Origin: Hofstenia miamia | Lineage: Eukaryota > Xenacoelomorpha > Acoela | DNA: 64,000 bases | Direction: 5' to 3' | Assembly: GCA_004352715.1 (NCBI GenBank) | Contig: SCFE01000002.1 | Location: 3,846,867 to 3,910,866 of the forward strand | Part shown: one piece after another, positions 52,792 through 64,000 of the stretch | How the letters are laid out: each line of letters begins with the position of its first letter | Position numbering within the stretch: the stretch's first letter is position 1 | Translations under genes and position numbers: made by a program | Notes under the pieces: model-generated | Seen by the model: only the letters and a program-made list of their open reading frames with translations | Told to the model about the DNA's origin: nothing | Database searches by the model: none

Positions 52792-53972
52792 TGTAACATC
52801 CTCCACCTGGCCTATTTGTGCCGTGTATCATTACTAGTAATTATCACTCAGTAAATTGTGGGGGAGGAGTTACTAAATTACATTGAACCACAAAACTTTT
52901 CCTCTCTCTAATTAACTAGTTATGTTAATGGAATAATTGAATGTTGACTATCACTGTTTAGGTGACGGAGCTGTATGACGTTTCCTCTTCAGTTCTTCTG
53001 TGGGCTACTGCCTGAAGCTGATCTCCACAAGACAGTTCCTCTCCTTTATGAACGATGATTGAATCCACTGCACCATCTCAGCTGAACTGGGACTAATTAT
53101 GTGTACCTTACCTTAACTCAGTGCGTGCACTCAAGTAAAGTTGTAACTGACTTAAACTCAATTTTGTAAAGTGTTTGTTGTTTTGATTAAGTAAAGCAAC
53201 CAGGCATTGACACTAACTGCATTTACATAATATTAAAACAGCCATTACCGTAAAACTATCGGCTTAGTAATTTAAACAATAAGATTGCAGTTCCCTATAC
53301 TTACATTTAATAACACTACATGTAAGGTCATTTATCAGGTCGATTATAGTCGAGTCTCCTACTATTAAAAATATATATTCCTAGGTGTCAACTATCCAGT
53401 CATTTCAGGCATTAATTATTTCATACATGTATAGATTGATAGTCAGACTAGGCAAGAATCGAAAATCTCCTAACCATAACATAAGTGCGGTTTCGTGACT
53501 GGCACAAGGACCCTTCGAATCAACACAACTTGCTTAGCTGAACATGTTATTAAATAATCAAAGCAGATAATGAAAAAATGTAAATAAAATAAACTCCGAA
53601 GAATTTATTGTTCATCAATTTTTTAATCAAATTCAAAGCTATTTATTTAAAATCTTAGAAGTACCTGCTGATTTTGAATTTCAAATGATTCGTCTGCCAA
53701 TATGGCTGTTCATTTGTAAGCGTTATTTCGCTCGTTTCACTTTGTCAAATTTTTACTTAATCGGCTAACCTGTTTTCCTTAATTTGCACAATATTGTAGC
53801 TTAGTTGCATCTTACAAAAATGAATAGAATCATTAACTAATTTTTACAACTAATTTTAATTACTATAATCGTTCGACGTTATTCCTGCAGCTATTCGTTT
53901 TGGGATGATGCTACAATAATACTTATACTACAAATCTTACAAATTTTACAAAAGTCGCCCATTTACACAACA
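52792..53972 (-). repeat. CpG-rich LTR-like block (family LTR2)
   Basis: 1181 bp. On the minus strand it would run from TGTTGTGTAAATGG to AGGTGGAGGATGTTACA, i.e. TG...CA ends. It contains many CpGs while both flanks contain almost none. An older copy is at about 26990-27700. Its terminal 17 bases also occur next to the stop of the 955-codon ORF (39400-39416), which suggests it is the LTR family of element 2. No clear 5-bp target duplication. Confidence 0.5.
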
Positions 53973-53975
53973 TTC

Positions 53976-54827
53976 TTGAGTATTCAGAACACTGCACAAA
54001 ATGAATTCTTCTACAATGACAATGATGATAAAATAGAACTTCTAAAAGATGGAAATGAAATTAATGCAATTTTTTATCTTAGTAAAGTTGATTTTTTCAA
54101 AGGATTAAGGCATAGTGTCTTACCTGCAGGCAAGGTTCAAATAAATCTTGAATTAGCAAAAGATGACAATCTAATATTCAATCCAGCTGAAAATGGAAAA
54201 CTAGTTGTCACTCCATTACATCTCTTTGTACCACAATTAGCATTCAATCCTAGTGGAAGGAAGATGTATTTAAATAGCTTTATAAATAATAAATGGATGT
54301 ATATAAGAAACACATTAGGGGAATCTAATCCTATAAATCAACAATCAGGCATATTTACAATAAGTAATTCAATACAAAAACCTAGATATGTTTTCATCTA
54401 TACCATCACTGAAAATAAAATTAATAATGTAAGCAAGATAGAACTTGATTTTGATACATTTAATTCTACTGAAATATTTTCATGTCAGCTAGCATTAGGA
54501 AATGATAATTTTTATCCACAAGTAGAGATTCACCAACTAGTGAGTTTATCAGACTATATACAGAATTTGTTAGATATAGTGATGGTGTCAATGACTTTTC
54601 AACAGGTACATTTATGAAACCTTCTGATTTTAGGGAGAAATATTGAATAATTGTATTTGATTTATCTAAACAAAAAGATACATCTCAAAATGCTATCAAT
54701 GAAATTAGATTTAGATATACTTTAAAAGACTCTCCTGCAGATCCATTTAAATTCTATGCATTGATTATGTATGAAAAAGATATATATGTGAATACAACAT
54801 CAAATCAAACTACTTTAACATTTTAGG
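53976..54827 (+). pseudogene. Capsid-like (double-jelly-roll-like) gene, copy 2
   Basis: Open 53976-54617 (213 codons), then a frameshift near 54545 and an in-frame TGA near 54645 before a TAG at about 54825. Early features are an ILDxxL-type start, LPAGKVQINLELA, PLHLFVPQLAFNPSGRKMYL, NSFINNKWMYIRNTLGESN, then GIFTISNSIQKPRYVFIYTI and, past the shift, a YALIMYEKDI ending. This order (K-V-x-L-x-L, L-x-V-P, K-W-x-Y-x-R, I-x-N-x-I-x-x-P-R-x-V-F) is the pattern I know from double-jelly-roll-like proteins repeated in some invertebrate genomes and attributed to DNA virus-like elements. That attribution is inference. The gene is inactive. Confidence 0.55.
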
Positions 54828-55602
54828 GAAAAATAATTTTGGAAAATTATTTTCTTTTTTCTTTAATGTAATTGCATTACCATGCTATTAAAAATTCTTG
54901 TAATTTTCAAAAAAATTCCTTTATTATGACATATTTCTGGGTTTATATTTTGCTTAAAAAATAGAATTTGAAAGTTGATTTTCATTCAGTTAAAATGATG
55001 AAATTTTTAATGAGACCTGTACCTGTTGACCTGACGTGAAACAGACATTGATTCACAATATTTAAAGTTTTGAATCTCTCTTTAACTAAATTGTGATTAA
55101 CTTTATTCATTCTTGATATTTTATTGAGACCTGTACCTAAACCCAATAAGACCCAAAACCTTGAATTTGATTTGATGTTGTAAATTTTTCTCCAATATTT
55201 GCAATAAATTTGTAGGAAATTTGCTTAAAAAGTTAGAGAAGGAACACTGTTTACACTGAATTTTTGTTTCATTAAGGATATTACTAAAACATGTGTTGCC
55301 ATATGGACATATTTCAAATTACCAACATTATGCATAGAGAGTTAATTCAAACACAAATTTCCACAATATTTTAACCTGTTACTTTAGCATCACTTACTGC
55401 TTAGTTACTGAGGGAATACAAAATTAATATATTATGTTTCAACATTTGTAAAATTTTTAACTTAGTAGGAAATTATTCTTTAAAAAATTAATACTAAAAA
55501 TATAATTAGAAATATATAATAAATAGAAGTATATAAATTACAAACTATGCTGTTTCAAATATATTATTTTGGCATTACTACTTTCCAATTAATTCAGAAT
55601 TA

Positions 55603-56103
55603 TGACACAGCAACAGGATTTTTATCAGTTAACAGAAAGAATCTTCCCTCACATTAAACAATCAAAAAGGACAGCCTACTTGGAGCTAGTTAGGAGTTAT
55701 GGTTTAATGTACAATTTGAAGCTTTTTCTGTAAATATTGATGACATGGAACATGAAACAATTGCCAACAGACGATTGGAAGTCATCAATAAATACCAATC
55801 AAGGATATTTGTAATTTGTCATTTACTGACATCAATATAAACACTACATCAAGAGACAAGTGCATTGAAAGTTATAAGCTTCTGGAAAAAGCTGAAATTT
55901 CAACAAATCATAAAGGTTTTTATTTCACTGCTCTGAAAGGAAGTGTGCTCTTTCAATTAAAAGATCTATGCAAGAGCCCAATTGGAGTAGCAAGACTGTT
56001 AAAATTGAAAGACGATTCTTCATGGCAAATTGGAAGTGTATTTCTCAACATTATGGAATTCCGTAAAGATTTTCTATGCTTCTGTATAAATTGGTGTCTC
56101 TAA
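55603..56103 (+). pseudogene. Unrecognised gene with two frameshifts, next to the capsid-like copy
   Basis: Plus-strand pieces in three frames: MTQQQDFYQLTERIFPHIKQ at 55603, then MEHETIANRRLEVINKY, then 55816-56103 with KCIESYKLLEKAEISTNHKG and IGVARLLKLKDDSSW. The sequence is protein-like throughout, so a single gene was probably present. No family recognised. It lies about 780 bases after the capsid-like gene on the same strand. Confidence 0.4.
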
Positions 56104-56121
56104 TTTATATTTCTTTTGTTT

Positions 56122-56333
56122 AAGCACTGCTTCCACTTTTTCTAATTTATATTTCAAAACGATGTCCCATCCTTACAGAATTTAGTGGAAGCACTGCTTC
56201 CACTTCTTCTAATTTATATTTCAAAACTATGTCCCATCCTTACAGAATTTAGGGGAGAGCACTGCTTCCACTTTTTATAATTTATATTTTAAAACTATAT
56301 CCCATCCTTACACATTAGAGAATTTAGTAGAAC
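56122..56333. repeat. 68-bp tandem repeat, 3 copies
   Basis: Units start AGCACTGCTTCCACTT at 56122, 56190 and 56258, with a CCCATCCTTACAGAATTTAG core; the third copy has more changes and a short insertion. They lie directly after the end of the unrecognised gene. Confidence 0.9.
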
Positions 56334-59222
56334 ACTGAATTTTATGGAAAAATTCTGAAGAACAAATGGCTTCAAAAAACATTGGGGAAGTCTGGAAAAG
56401 GCAAGTTTTATAAAAAATGCAATAAATAAAACATAATGGTGAATAATTAAAAAGGGTTTAATTGAATAATTATTTATATGGGTATAACTGCAGTTTTTTT
56501 TACCCCTGGCTGCCAAATCCAGAATTTCTAAAAAATGCCTTTTTTCATAGCAAAATCAATAGAAAAGTGTAAAAGTTATTAAAAAATTATTATTTATAGA
56601 AAACTGTATATATCAAACTGGGACTTTCCTTACTACTCAAATCTACTACTTGATGCTTAACTTAATTATTTCCCAATCCCTGACCACCCATATGTATAGA
56701 TGCTAGCTCTTTGACTAGATGTTATTTAAATTTCTTAAATCACATTTTGCTATGTGTGGCAATGCTAGAATGATACATAACTATGTGAAAGGGTTTAAAC
56801 CATAATTTATTTTGATTAGCTAAATCAAAGTATTTCTGCAAAAATTAAACAAACTCAAAAGCAAAATTTGTGAAATGCATTTTTAAGGTGTATTTTTCCA
56901 ATCTTTCCTAAAAATTTCCCAAAATAGCTTCAAATAAATGACTTCAAATTTTTCAACTCTACATTTATGGTTTCAAAAAAGATCTTTGAAACTTCTTTCA
57001 AAATTTAATAATCTGATGTTGAATAACTTACTTAAATTGCCAAGATTTTCCTAAGAATTATTCAAAGATTTAAATAATTATATAAGAATTTTCCAAATTA
57101 CAATATTTACATTCTGTTACATTAACTGAATTAAAAAATTCGATTGAATATAGTGATTTGTAAGAAAAGTTTATCATTTATTGCAATGGTGAATATTCAA
57201 ATTATTGTAGGAATAATTTATATAAAATTTCAAAATTTAGGTGCCCTTGATTATTATTTTTATGTTGCCTTAAAAAATTAAATTTCATTGAAATTCTAAT
57301 ATATATATATTGTAAAAATATATACATTGACAATTGACAAATATAAAGTATTTAAAAATCAGTTGTAGTAAAATTTCAATACTAACACATCTGAGTTGAT
57401 AATTGATATTGTTTTGCTATTGTAGAATCTGCATAACCAGCATTATCTTGCTATATTCTTCTGTAGTTGTTTCAGCTGCTTTTAATTGTAATTTATGTAA
57501 ACTGATGAAACTTTGCAACAGCTGAAAAGGTTTCTTAATTCATGGGAAATGTTTGCATTTTAAGGAAAATTTTTGACTGACAGTGATGTTAGTGAATTGC
57601 AAAATCTTAAGATAGTGAAAATTTCTTGGCAAATAATGTTGCTGATAATGCTTGCATGATAAATAATGGCAATGATGCATTCAGCTCCACAAAAATTTGC
57701 AAATTGACATTCTGTCAATGAATTGACAAATGAAAAATGAATTGATTGTTAACAGTGTTCTAATAAAACAAAGTGATTTTGTTACTTATTTGGATATTCA
57801 TGTGCTGATGCTGACAAAGCACTAAAACTTGATACATTTCTGTTAAAATAATACAAAAAATGGTTTCTGGCATCAGCTATGTATACTATCTTTAAAATTT
57901 ATGGCCAGATTATGATGATTAACTATTACTTGAATTTTTATTGCAATTACATTATTGTTCATTTTTATTTTTAATTTGAATGTCAAAATCCATTACTGAA
58001 GAAAGAAGAATGTATATCATGGACATCTGTGATTGTGTAACATAATCCAAATCATGTATGGACAATTTGAGAAAAAAAAAGAAAGAACTAAGACTGAACT
58101 TTGAAATAAATATTAATTGTACAACACATGATTATGACTAGTTAATTATTTGTAAATTTATAAGCAGTAATTTTTCTATTAATTAATTTGGCAGTACAAA
58201 TGTATATTTGACAAATGATGAAAAGACAAAATCACAAAACGCTAATTAATGCTAACATGTGCAAAGCAGATTAACAGGTACTAGCCAAATATTTGATTGT
58301 TTAAAAAAATTTCTAGTATAAAAACTGTGCAATATTATATTTCCAACAGCTGTGTGGCTGTAGCTATGGGTCTACCTGATGTGCTCATAGGTTACATGTA
58401 AGGATAGGGATTTTTCTTTGTTATAGCTTTCCTATCATTCATTGTTCATTTTATTACATTATTATGTTTACATTAGCCCTCATAGGAGAATTTACAGTTT
58501 GTTTGTATTGGAAGTTTATCAATGTCATTACATTGTATTTAATTCATAGCCGACCTACGGACCTAATTCCTAGTTTTATGCTGACCGCATTGGTTGTTCA
58601 CATGTACAATAGGTTGTTAACATATATCTATTTATATGTAGGGTTATTACATGTAAGGAATAATAACAAGCTAATGCATTCAGGTTGTGAGTCTCCTTTG
58701 TATTACAACATCATTAATAACAAGAACAATCAATGCATTAAATTAGTAGGTTATCCACACATTGTCACTATTGCATTATCACACAACATTTCATGCACTG
58801 AGTCCTTGGTGCGGTGATTGGTGTTTCTTTCAATGTTAAAGTGTTCATTGGAATTAATAGTTACATCGTAGTTCTTCAATTCCTCTTTGTGCTTTGCCTC
58901 AGGTCGGGTGTGTAACCCTGTACTTTGTACCAACCATCTCCTGTCTTGAACCTAAATTACTGTTGTTACTCTGAGCATCAAATATAGTTGTTGCCTAGAT
59001 ATTAGTCTAATCATTAAGTAACTACAAGTAAGAACAAAAGAATAGAGATGGAATTTGGAATCTGTCACCTACCTTACTAGGCAAGAATAGGAAGTAGTCA
59101 AAGCAGCTCCTAAATTACATTCAGACTTACTAGTTGGAAGGTTGTCAAGATTCTACAGAAGAATCAGATACAACTCATATGACAACATGTTTTGATGAAA
59201 GAAAAAGAATGTTTGGCAATTC
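56334..59222. other. No gene seen
   Basis: AT-rich, CpG-poor sequence without credible frames. 58540-58920 is richer in CpG, and 58610-58740 is related to 22560-22655, suggesting an inserted repeat or LTR piece. A 117-codon frame at 58464-58817 lies in it and shows no family features. Confidence 0.4.
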
Positions 59223-60222
59223 NNNNNNNNNNNNNNNNNNNNNNNNNNNNNNNNNNNNNNNNNNNNNNNNNNNNNNNNNNNNNNNNNNNNNNNNNNNNNN
59301 NNNNNNNNNNNNNNNNNNNNNNNNNNNNNNNNNNNNNNNNNNNNNNNNNNNNNNNNNNNNNNNNNNNNNNNNNNNNNNNNNNNNNNNNNNNNNNNNNNNN
59401 NNNNNNNNNNNNNNNNNNNNNNNNNNNNNNNNNNNNNNNNNNNNNNNNNNNNNNNNNNNNNNNNNNNNNNNNNNNNNNNNNNNNNNNNNNNNNNNNNNNN
59501 NNNNNNNNNNNNNNNNNNNNNNNNNNNNNNNNNNNNNNNNNNNNNNNNNNNNNNNNNNNNNNNNNNNNNNNNNNNNNNNNNNNNNNNNNNNNNNNNNNNN
59601 NNNNNNNNNNNNNNNNNNNNNNNNNNNNNNNNNNNNNNNNNNNNNNNNNNNNNNNNNNNNNNNNNNNNNNNNNNNNNNNNNNNNNNNNNNNNNNNNNNNN
59701 NNNNNNNNNNNNNNNNNNNNNNNNNNNNNNNNNNNNNNNNNNNNNNNNNNNNNNNNNNNNNNNNNNNNNNNNNNNNNNNNNNNNNNNNNNNNNNNNNNNN
59801 NNNNNNNNNNNNNNNNNNNNNNNNNNNNNNNNNNNNNNNNNNNNNNNNNNNNNNNNNNNNNNNNNNNNNNNNNNNNNNNNNNNNNNNNNNNNNNNNNNNN
59901 NNNNNNNNNNNNNNNNNNNNNNNNNNNNNNNNNNNNNNNNNNNNNNNNNNNNNNNNNNNNNNNNNNNNNNNNNNNNNNNNNNNNNNNNNNNNNNNNNNNN
60001 NNNNNNNNNNNNNNNNNNNNNNNNNNNNNNNNNNNNNNNNNNNNNNNNNNNNNNNNNNNNNNNNNNNNNNNNNNNNNNNNNNNNNNNNNNNNNNNNNNNN
60101 NNNNNNNNNNNNNNNNNNNNNNNNNNNNNNNNNNNNNNNNNNNNNNNNNNNNNNNNNNNNNNNNNNNNNNNNNNNNNNNNNNNNNNNNNNNNNNNNNNNN
60201 NNNNNNNNNNNNNNNNNNNNNN
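59223..60222. other. Assembly gap (exactly 1000 N)
   Basis: A round length, so the real size is unknown. Confidence 0.99.
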
Positions 60223-61011
60223 GAAGCTCCGCTCCGGCTGGAAGCCGTAGGAATTGGTCATCTCGGTTCTTACCTAAAAGTAGTTCTGTTACTTGGATGA
60301 ATTACCAATGTTACATCTGTAAATGTTATAAGTTCTAATCTAAGCTGTTTCTTGGAATCGTGGCTGTACTGAACACTAATTAAACATTCTGCAGAGTCAA
60401 TCGAGTTTCTAGCTAAGTCTTACCAGCCACCGATTCTACATTAGTACATCCTAATTGATGAAAATTGAGAAACTACTTGATAAGAATTTGGTAATATTAT
60501 TGTAAATTTGGTGATATTTTCCCAAAATCCTACCAATTTTGGCAAGATTTTATTACTTAATAAAAGTATTTTTAAGCTGAATATTTCTTTAGAATATAAA
60601 TAATTACTGTATAAACTATTAAACCTATTCAGCTACAGTAAACTCTTACTAATTTACAAAAAATTATAGTACAAACCTCTAAAAGAAACATGTAACCTTG
60701 CTTTGCACAGAAATAACAGCACTATTGAGGTTAATGTAATGCATCTAATAGAAAAATCTTTTTGCATTCTTGCAAAACTTCATAATTTTTAACGTAATTT
60801 TGTCAGGATCTTAGCAAATTATTCTTTTAATTTTTGGAAAATACTTGGAATTTATCTAAGTTATTCAATATCTTATCAAATTTTGTAATGTATTAAAGAA
60901 ATTTCCAAGCTATAGCTAATTATTAATGAAAATTAACTTGTGAGTTAACATAGTTTTTACACATTAAAATTAACATGTCATTTAGTTTGGCATGTTATCA
61001 CAAGGAGATAA
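60223..61011. other. No gene seen
   Basis: The first 200 bases contain CpGs (GAAGCTCCGCTCCGG) and end at CCGATTCTACA, possibly the end of an LTR whose start is lost in the gap. The rest is AT-rich and CpG-free. Confidence 0.3.
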
Positions 61012-61329
61012 TGTAGAATTGCAGGATCATTCTAGCTACTCTAGTGGTACTGGGTAACTCAAGAGTTAAGATCAAAGGTTGCAAAGTCTACCATAGCAGA
61101 GAGTGACCCGCATTCTAACAGAAAAAACATACATTGATGGTTCACCAATTTTGCCAAACAAATACAGAAATTCCATTCCATAAAGAACTCCAGCAGTGAC
61201 CAATTCACATGGCATTATGCCAAAGCCATATCTTTGAAGCCATCCTTACTCGCCAAGGTGCTAATTGTGTGTCTCAAGTATTAATTTCTATCTCAAATAA
61301 ACAATTTAGCTCAGAGTTCTGTTATCTCA
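61012..61329 (-). repeat. Partial LTR of the element 1 family, third copy
   Basis: It begins TGTAGAATTGCAGG and follows 28775-29090 and 38803-39120 (ACTCAAGAGTTAAGATCAAA; CAAGTATTAATTTCT) up to the gap at 61330. Confidence 0.8.
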
Positions 61330-61657
61330 NNNNNNNNNNNNNNNNNNNNNNNNNNNNNNNNNNNNNNNNNNNNNNNNNNNNNNNNNNNNNNNNNNNNNNN
61401 NNNNNNNNNNNNNNNNNNNNNNNNNNNNNNNNNNNNNNNNNNNNNNNNNNNNNNNNNNNNNNNNNNNNNNNNNNNNNNNNNNNNNNNNNNNNNNNNNNNN
61501 NNNNNNNNNNNNNNNNNNNNNNNNNNNNNNNNNNNNNNNNNNNNNNNNNNNNNNNNNNNNNNNNNNNNNNNNNNNNNNNNNNNNNNNNNNNNNNNNNNNN
61601 NNNNNNNNNNNNNNNNNNNNNNNNNNNNNNNNNNNNNNNNNNNNNNNNNNNNNNNNN
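61330..61657. other. Assembly gap (328 N)
   Basis: It separates the LTR copy from the LINE fragment. Confidence 0.99.
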
Positions 61658-62610
61658 CTTCTGGAAACACCCATAGAGTGAAACAAGGAATGAGAAGCAT
61701 AGAGAAGAATGGCGCAAGGAATAGACCTGAACAAATGGGGTTTCACAGCAGCCGTGAAATGAAAGGGAGCATTGTGGAAGAGGGCAAAGAGTGAAGAATT
61801 AGCTTTGTGAAGATATAAGGACATATGACCAGATAAATTTAACTTAGCAGCAAGTTGAACTCCAAGATTAGCATAATGAGGAAAAAAGTTCGCTGGAAAA
61901 GGAAGATCAGAAAGGGGAGATACAGAAAACGAAATATAACAGGTCTTAGTTGGGCTAAAATCATGATGGTTAATGAAAGACCAAGTAGACAAAAGCTCAA
62001 TATCAGAGATAATATTGGAGGCAAAAGAATTACCAAAGTTAAAAATTGCAGTTTCATCAACATACAGTAGACAGGATGAGTTGAGGGCAGATTGAGGGAG
62101 TTTGTTGATAGCAACAAGGAAGAAGAGAACTGCAAACACAAAACCTTGAAGAGCACCACTAGAGACATGAGCAGGAGAAGAAATATACAAGTTGATTTTG
62201 ACACAGTGGCAATGATTGGACATGTAAGACTGGAAGAGTTCAATAAAATCAGCATCAAAGCCAAATAACCTTAATTTGTTGAGAAGAACAAAATGAGGGA
62301 GCTAATGAAAAGCTCTAGAGATGTCAAAAATGATAATGCAACCAGGATCATTATGATCAGAGTGGAAAAGCAGTTTTCAATCAAAGTGAGCAAGTTAGTG
62401 ATGGTAGAACAACCCAGAAGGTTACCATGCTGAGAAGAGGAGATGAGTTGACGAATTATGGGGAACACATAATGAAAGACAAGGTGCTCAAAGAGGACTG
62501 ACAGTCGAGAAAGAATAGCTATTGGACAATAAGAAGTGACTTGAGAGGATAGCAGATTGGATTTTAACAGTGGAGACATCCAACATGTTTTCCAGCAAGG
62601 AAGAAAATGC
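61658..62610 (-). pseudogene. LINE reverse transcriptase, broken, copy 1
   Basis: Minus-strand motifs in order from 62610: VTSYCPIAILSRLSVLFEHLV (NYRPIS-type fingers), a frameshifted palm with SSGALQGFVFAVLFFLVAINKL (G-x-x-Q-G-x-V-x-x-x-L-F) and SSCLLYVDETAIF, where the YADD-type catalytic box is YVDE, then thumb segments. The second catalytic Asp is changed to Glu and frames are broken, so it is inactive. The ends run into gaps. Confidence 0.75.
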
Positions 62611-63610
62611 NNNNNNNNNNNNNNNNNNNNNNNNNNNNNNNNNNNNNNNNNNNNNNNNNNNNNNNNNNNNNNNNNNNNNNNNNNNNNNNNNNNNNNNNNN
62701 NNNNNNNNNNNNNNNNNNNNNNNNNNNNNNNNNNNNNNNNNNNNNNNNNNNNNNNNNNNNNNNNNNNNNNNNNNNNNNNNNNNNNNNNNNNNNNNNNNNN
62801 NNNNNNNNNNNNNNNNNNNNNNNNNNNNNNNNNNNNNNNNNNNNNNNNNNNNNNNNNNNNNNNNNNNNNNNNNNNNNNNNNNNNNNNNNNNNNNNNNNNN
62901 NNNNNNNNNNNNNNNNNNNNNNNNNNNNNNNNNNNNNNNNNNNNNNNNNNNNNNNNNNNNNNNNNNNNNNNNNNNNNNNNNNNNNNNNNNNNNNNNNNNN
63001 NNNNNNNNNNNNNNNNNNNNNNNNNNNNNNNNNNNNNNNNNNNNNNNNNNNNNNNNNNNNNNNNNNNNNNNNNNNNNNNNNNNNNNNNNNNNNNNNNNNN
63101 NNNNNNNNNNNNNNNNNNNNNNNNNNNNNNNNNNNNNNNNNNNNNNNNNNNNNNNNNNNNNNNNNNNNNNNNNNNNNNNNNNNNNNNNNNNNNNNNNNNN
63201 NNNNNNNNNNNNNNNNNNNNNNNNNNNNNNNNNNNNNNNNNNNNNNNNNNNNNNNNNNNNNNNNNNNNNNNNNNNNNNNNNNNNNNNNNNNNNNNNNNNN
63301 NNNNNNNNNNNNNNNNNNNNNNNNNNNNNNNNNNNNNNNNNNNNNNNNNNNNNNNNNNNNNNNNNNNNNNNNNNNNNNNNNNNNNNNNNNNNNNNNNNNN
63401 NNNNNNNNNNNNNNNNNNNNNNNNNNNNNNNNNNNNNNNNNNNNNNNNNNNNNNNNNNNNNNNNNNNNNNNNNNNNNNNNNNNNNNNNNNNNNNNNNNNN
63501 NNNNNNNNNNNNNNNNNNNNNNNNNNNNNNNNNNNNNNNNNNNNNNNNNNNNNNNNNNNNNNNNNNNNNNNNNNNNNNNNNNNNNNNNNNNNNNNNNNNN
63601 NNNNNNNNNN
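62611..63610. other. Assembly gap (exactly 1000 N)
   Basis: It lies between two copies of the same LINE. Confidence 0.99.
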
Positions 63611-64000
63611 GAAAAAATATCACTGCCTATTGGAGGGTTGAGAGTCATGATTTAACTAGCAGCAGAGCAAGCACAATTGAAAAATGAATGAAGGGTTGGA
63701 TGTTTTTTGGGACAATGAATGGAGAAAGTGACAACATCATCAGACTTTGTGGAGCAAGAATTTGAGAACTTAATGAAGTCAAAAGGATCAATATCCAATT
63801 TGCAAATGAGCAAGTGATTGATCAGGAGGAGATCACAGGCATGGACGTAGAATGACAGATGGAGAGTGGAGAATTTGAGAAGAGCGTCTTTGTATTGCAA
63901 GGGAGAGATCCATTTGAAGGCACACTTCTGGAAACACCCATAGAGTGAAACAAGGAATGAGAAGCATAGAGAAGAATGGCGCAAGGAATAGACCTGAACA
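63611..64000 (-). pseudogene. LINE C-terminus, copy 2, continues past the window
   Basis: The frame 63652-63984 reads VSLYGCFQKCAFKWISPLQY, IDPFDFIKFSNSCSTKSDDV and KKHPTLHSFFNCACSAAS to a stop, a C-terminal tail found after the RT in several invertebrate LINEs. 63926-64000 is identical to 61658-61732, so the RT of copy 1 belongs in front of this tail. Confidence 0.7.

Noticed and set aside
56122-56333. Regularly spaced 68-bp units as a possible CRISPR array
   Set aside because: The units are tandem without unique spacers, and the context is eukaryotic.
1-64000. tRNA or rRNA genes
   Set aside because: I looked for cloverleaf and A/B-box patterns by eye and found no convincing case; a tRNAscan run would be needed to exclude them.

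Overview
The window looks like an AT-rich invertebrate animal genome from a gapped draft scaffold. It has split exons with GT-AG introns, long (TA)n microsatellites, Penelope-like elements, LINEs, Tc1-type DNA transposons and Ty3/gypsy elements. Nothing in the sequence fixes the species. Eight long N runs are present, two of them exactly 1000 bases. There are also eleven single-N joins, six of which are flanked by near-identical direct duplications, which points to scaffolding artefacts or retained alleles.

Region 1-6.1 kb carries the only convincing host gene: eight minus-strand exons of a RhoGEF of the ARHGEF10/ARHGEF17 type. They cover an acidic leader, a DH domain, a PH-like domain and the following helical segment. 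Several exons are too short to stand out as open frames; I built them from splice sites, phase and family similarity. Region 6.1-20 kb is mobile-element debris: 3' fragments of Penelope-like elements with a GIY-YIG endonuclease domain and hammerhead-like motifs, a dead LINE with a TSD-flanked insertion inside its RT, a dead Tc1-like transposase, and a PHD-finger fragment of LINE ORF1 type.

Region 21.6-39.4 kb is almost free of CpG and full of decayed elements: a possible MITE, an old gag remnant, an inverted minisatellite around a gap, an old LTR, half of a Tc1-like element, and a 10.6 kb Ty3/gypsy element (28775-39398) with both LTRs but a rearranged interior.

Region 39.4-49.8 kb is a younger, CpG-rich relative of that element on the minus strand: coiled-coil gag, zinc knuckle, protease, RT/RNase H in several overlapping copies, and a broken integrase. 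Downstream of pol is an intact 955-codon extra ORF that is also recognisable in the decayed element. Its C-terminal part shows a spaced DxE ... D ... Hx4D pattern resembling DEDDh 3'-5' exonucleases. This retroelement-borne ORF is the most interesting thing in the window.

Region 49.8-56.3 kb is again CpG-poor. It holds two decayed copies of a capsid-like (double-jelly-roll-like) gene and unrecognised companion ORFs, interrupted by a CpG-rich LTR-like block (52792-53972). Region 56.3-64 kb is mostly uninformative AT-rich DNA and gaps, a third copy of the old LTR, and two overlapping copies of a dead LINE reverse transcriptase on the minus strand.
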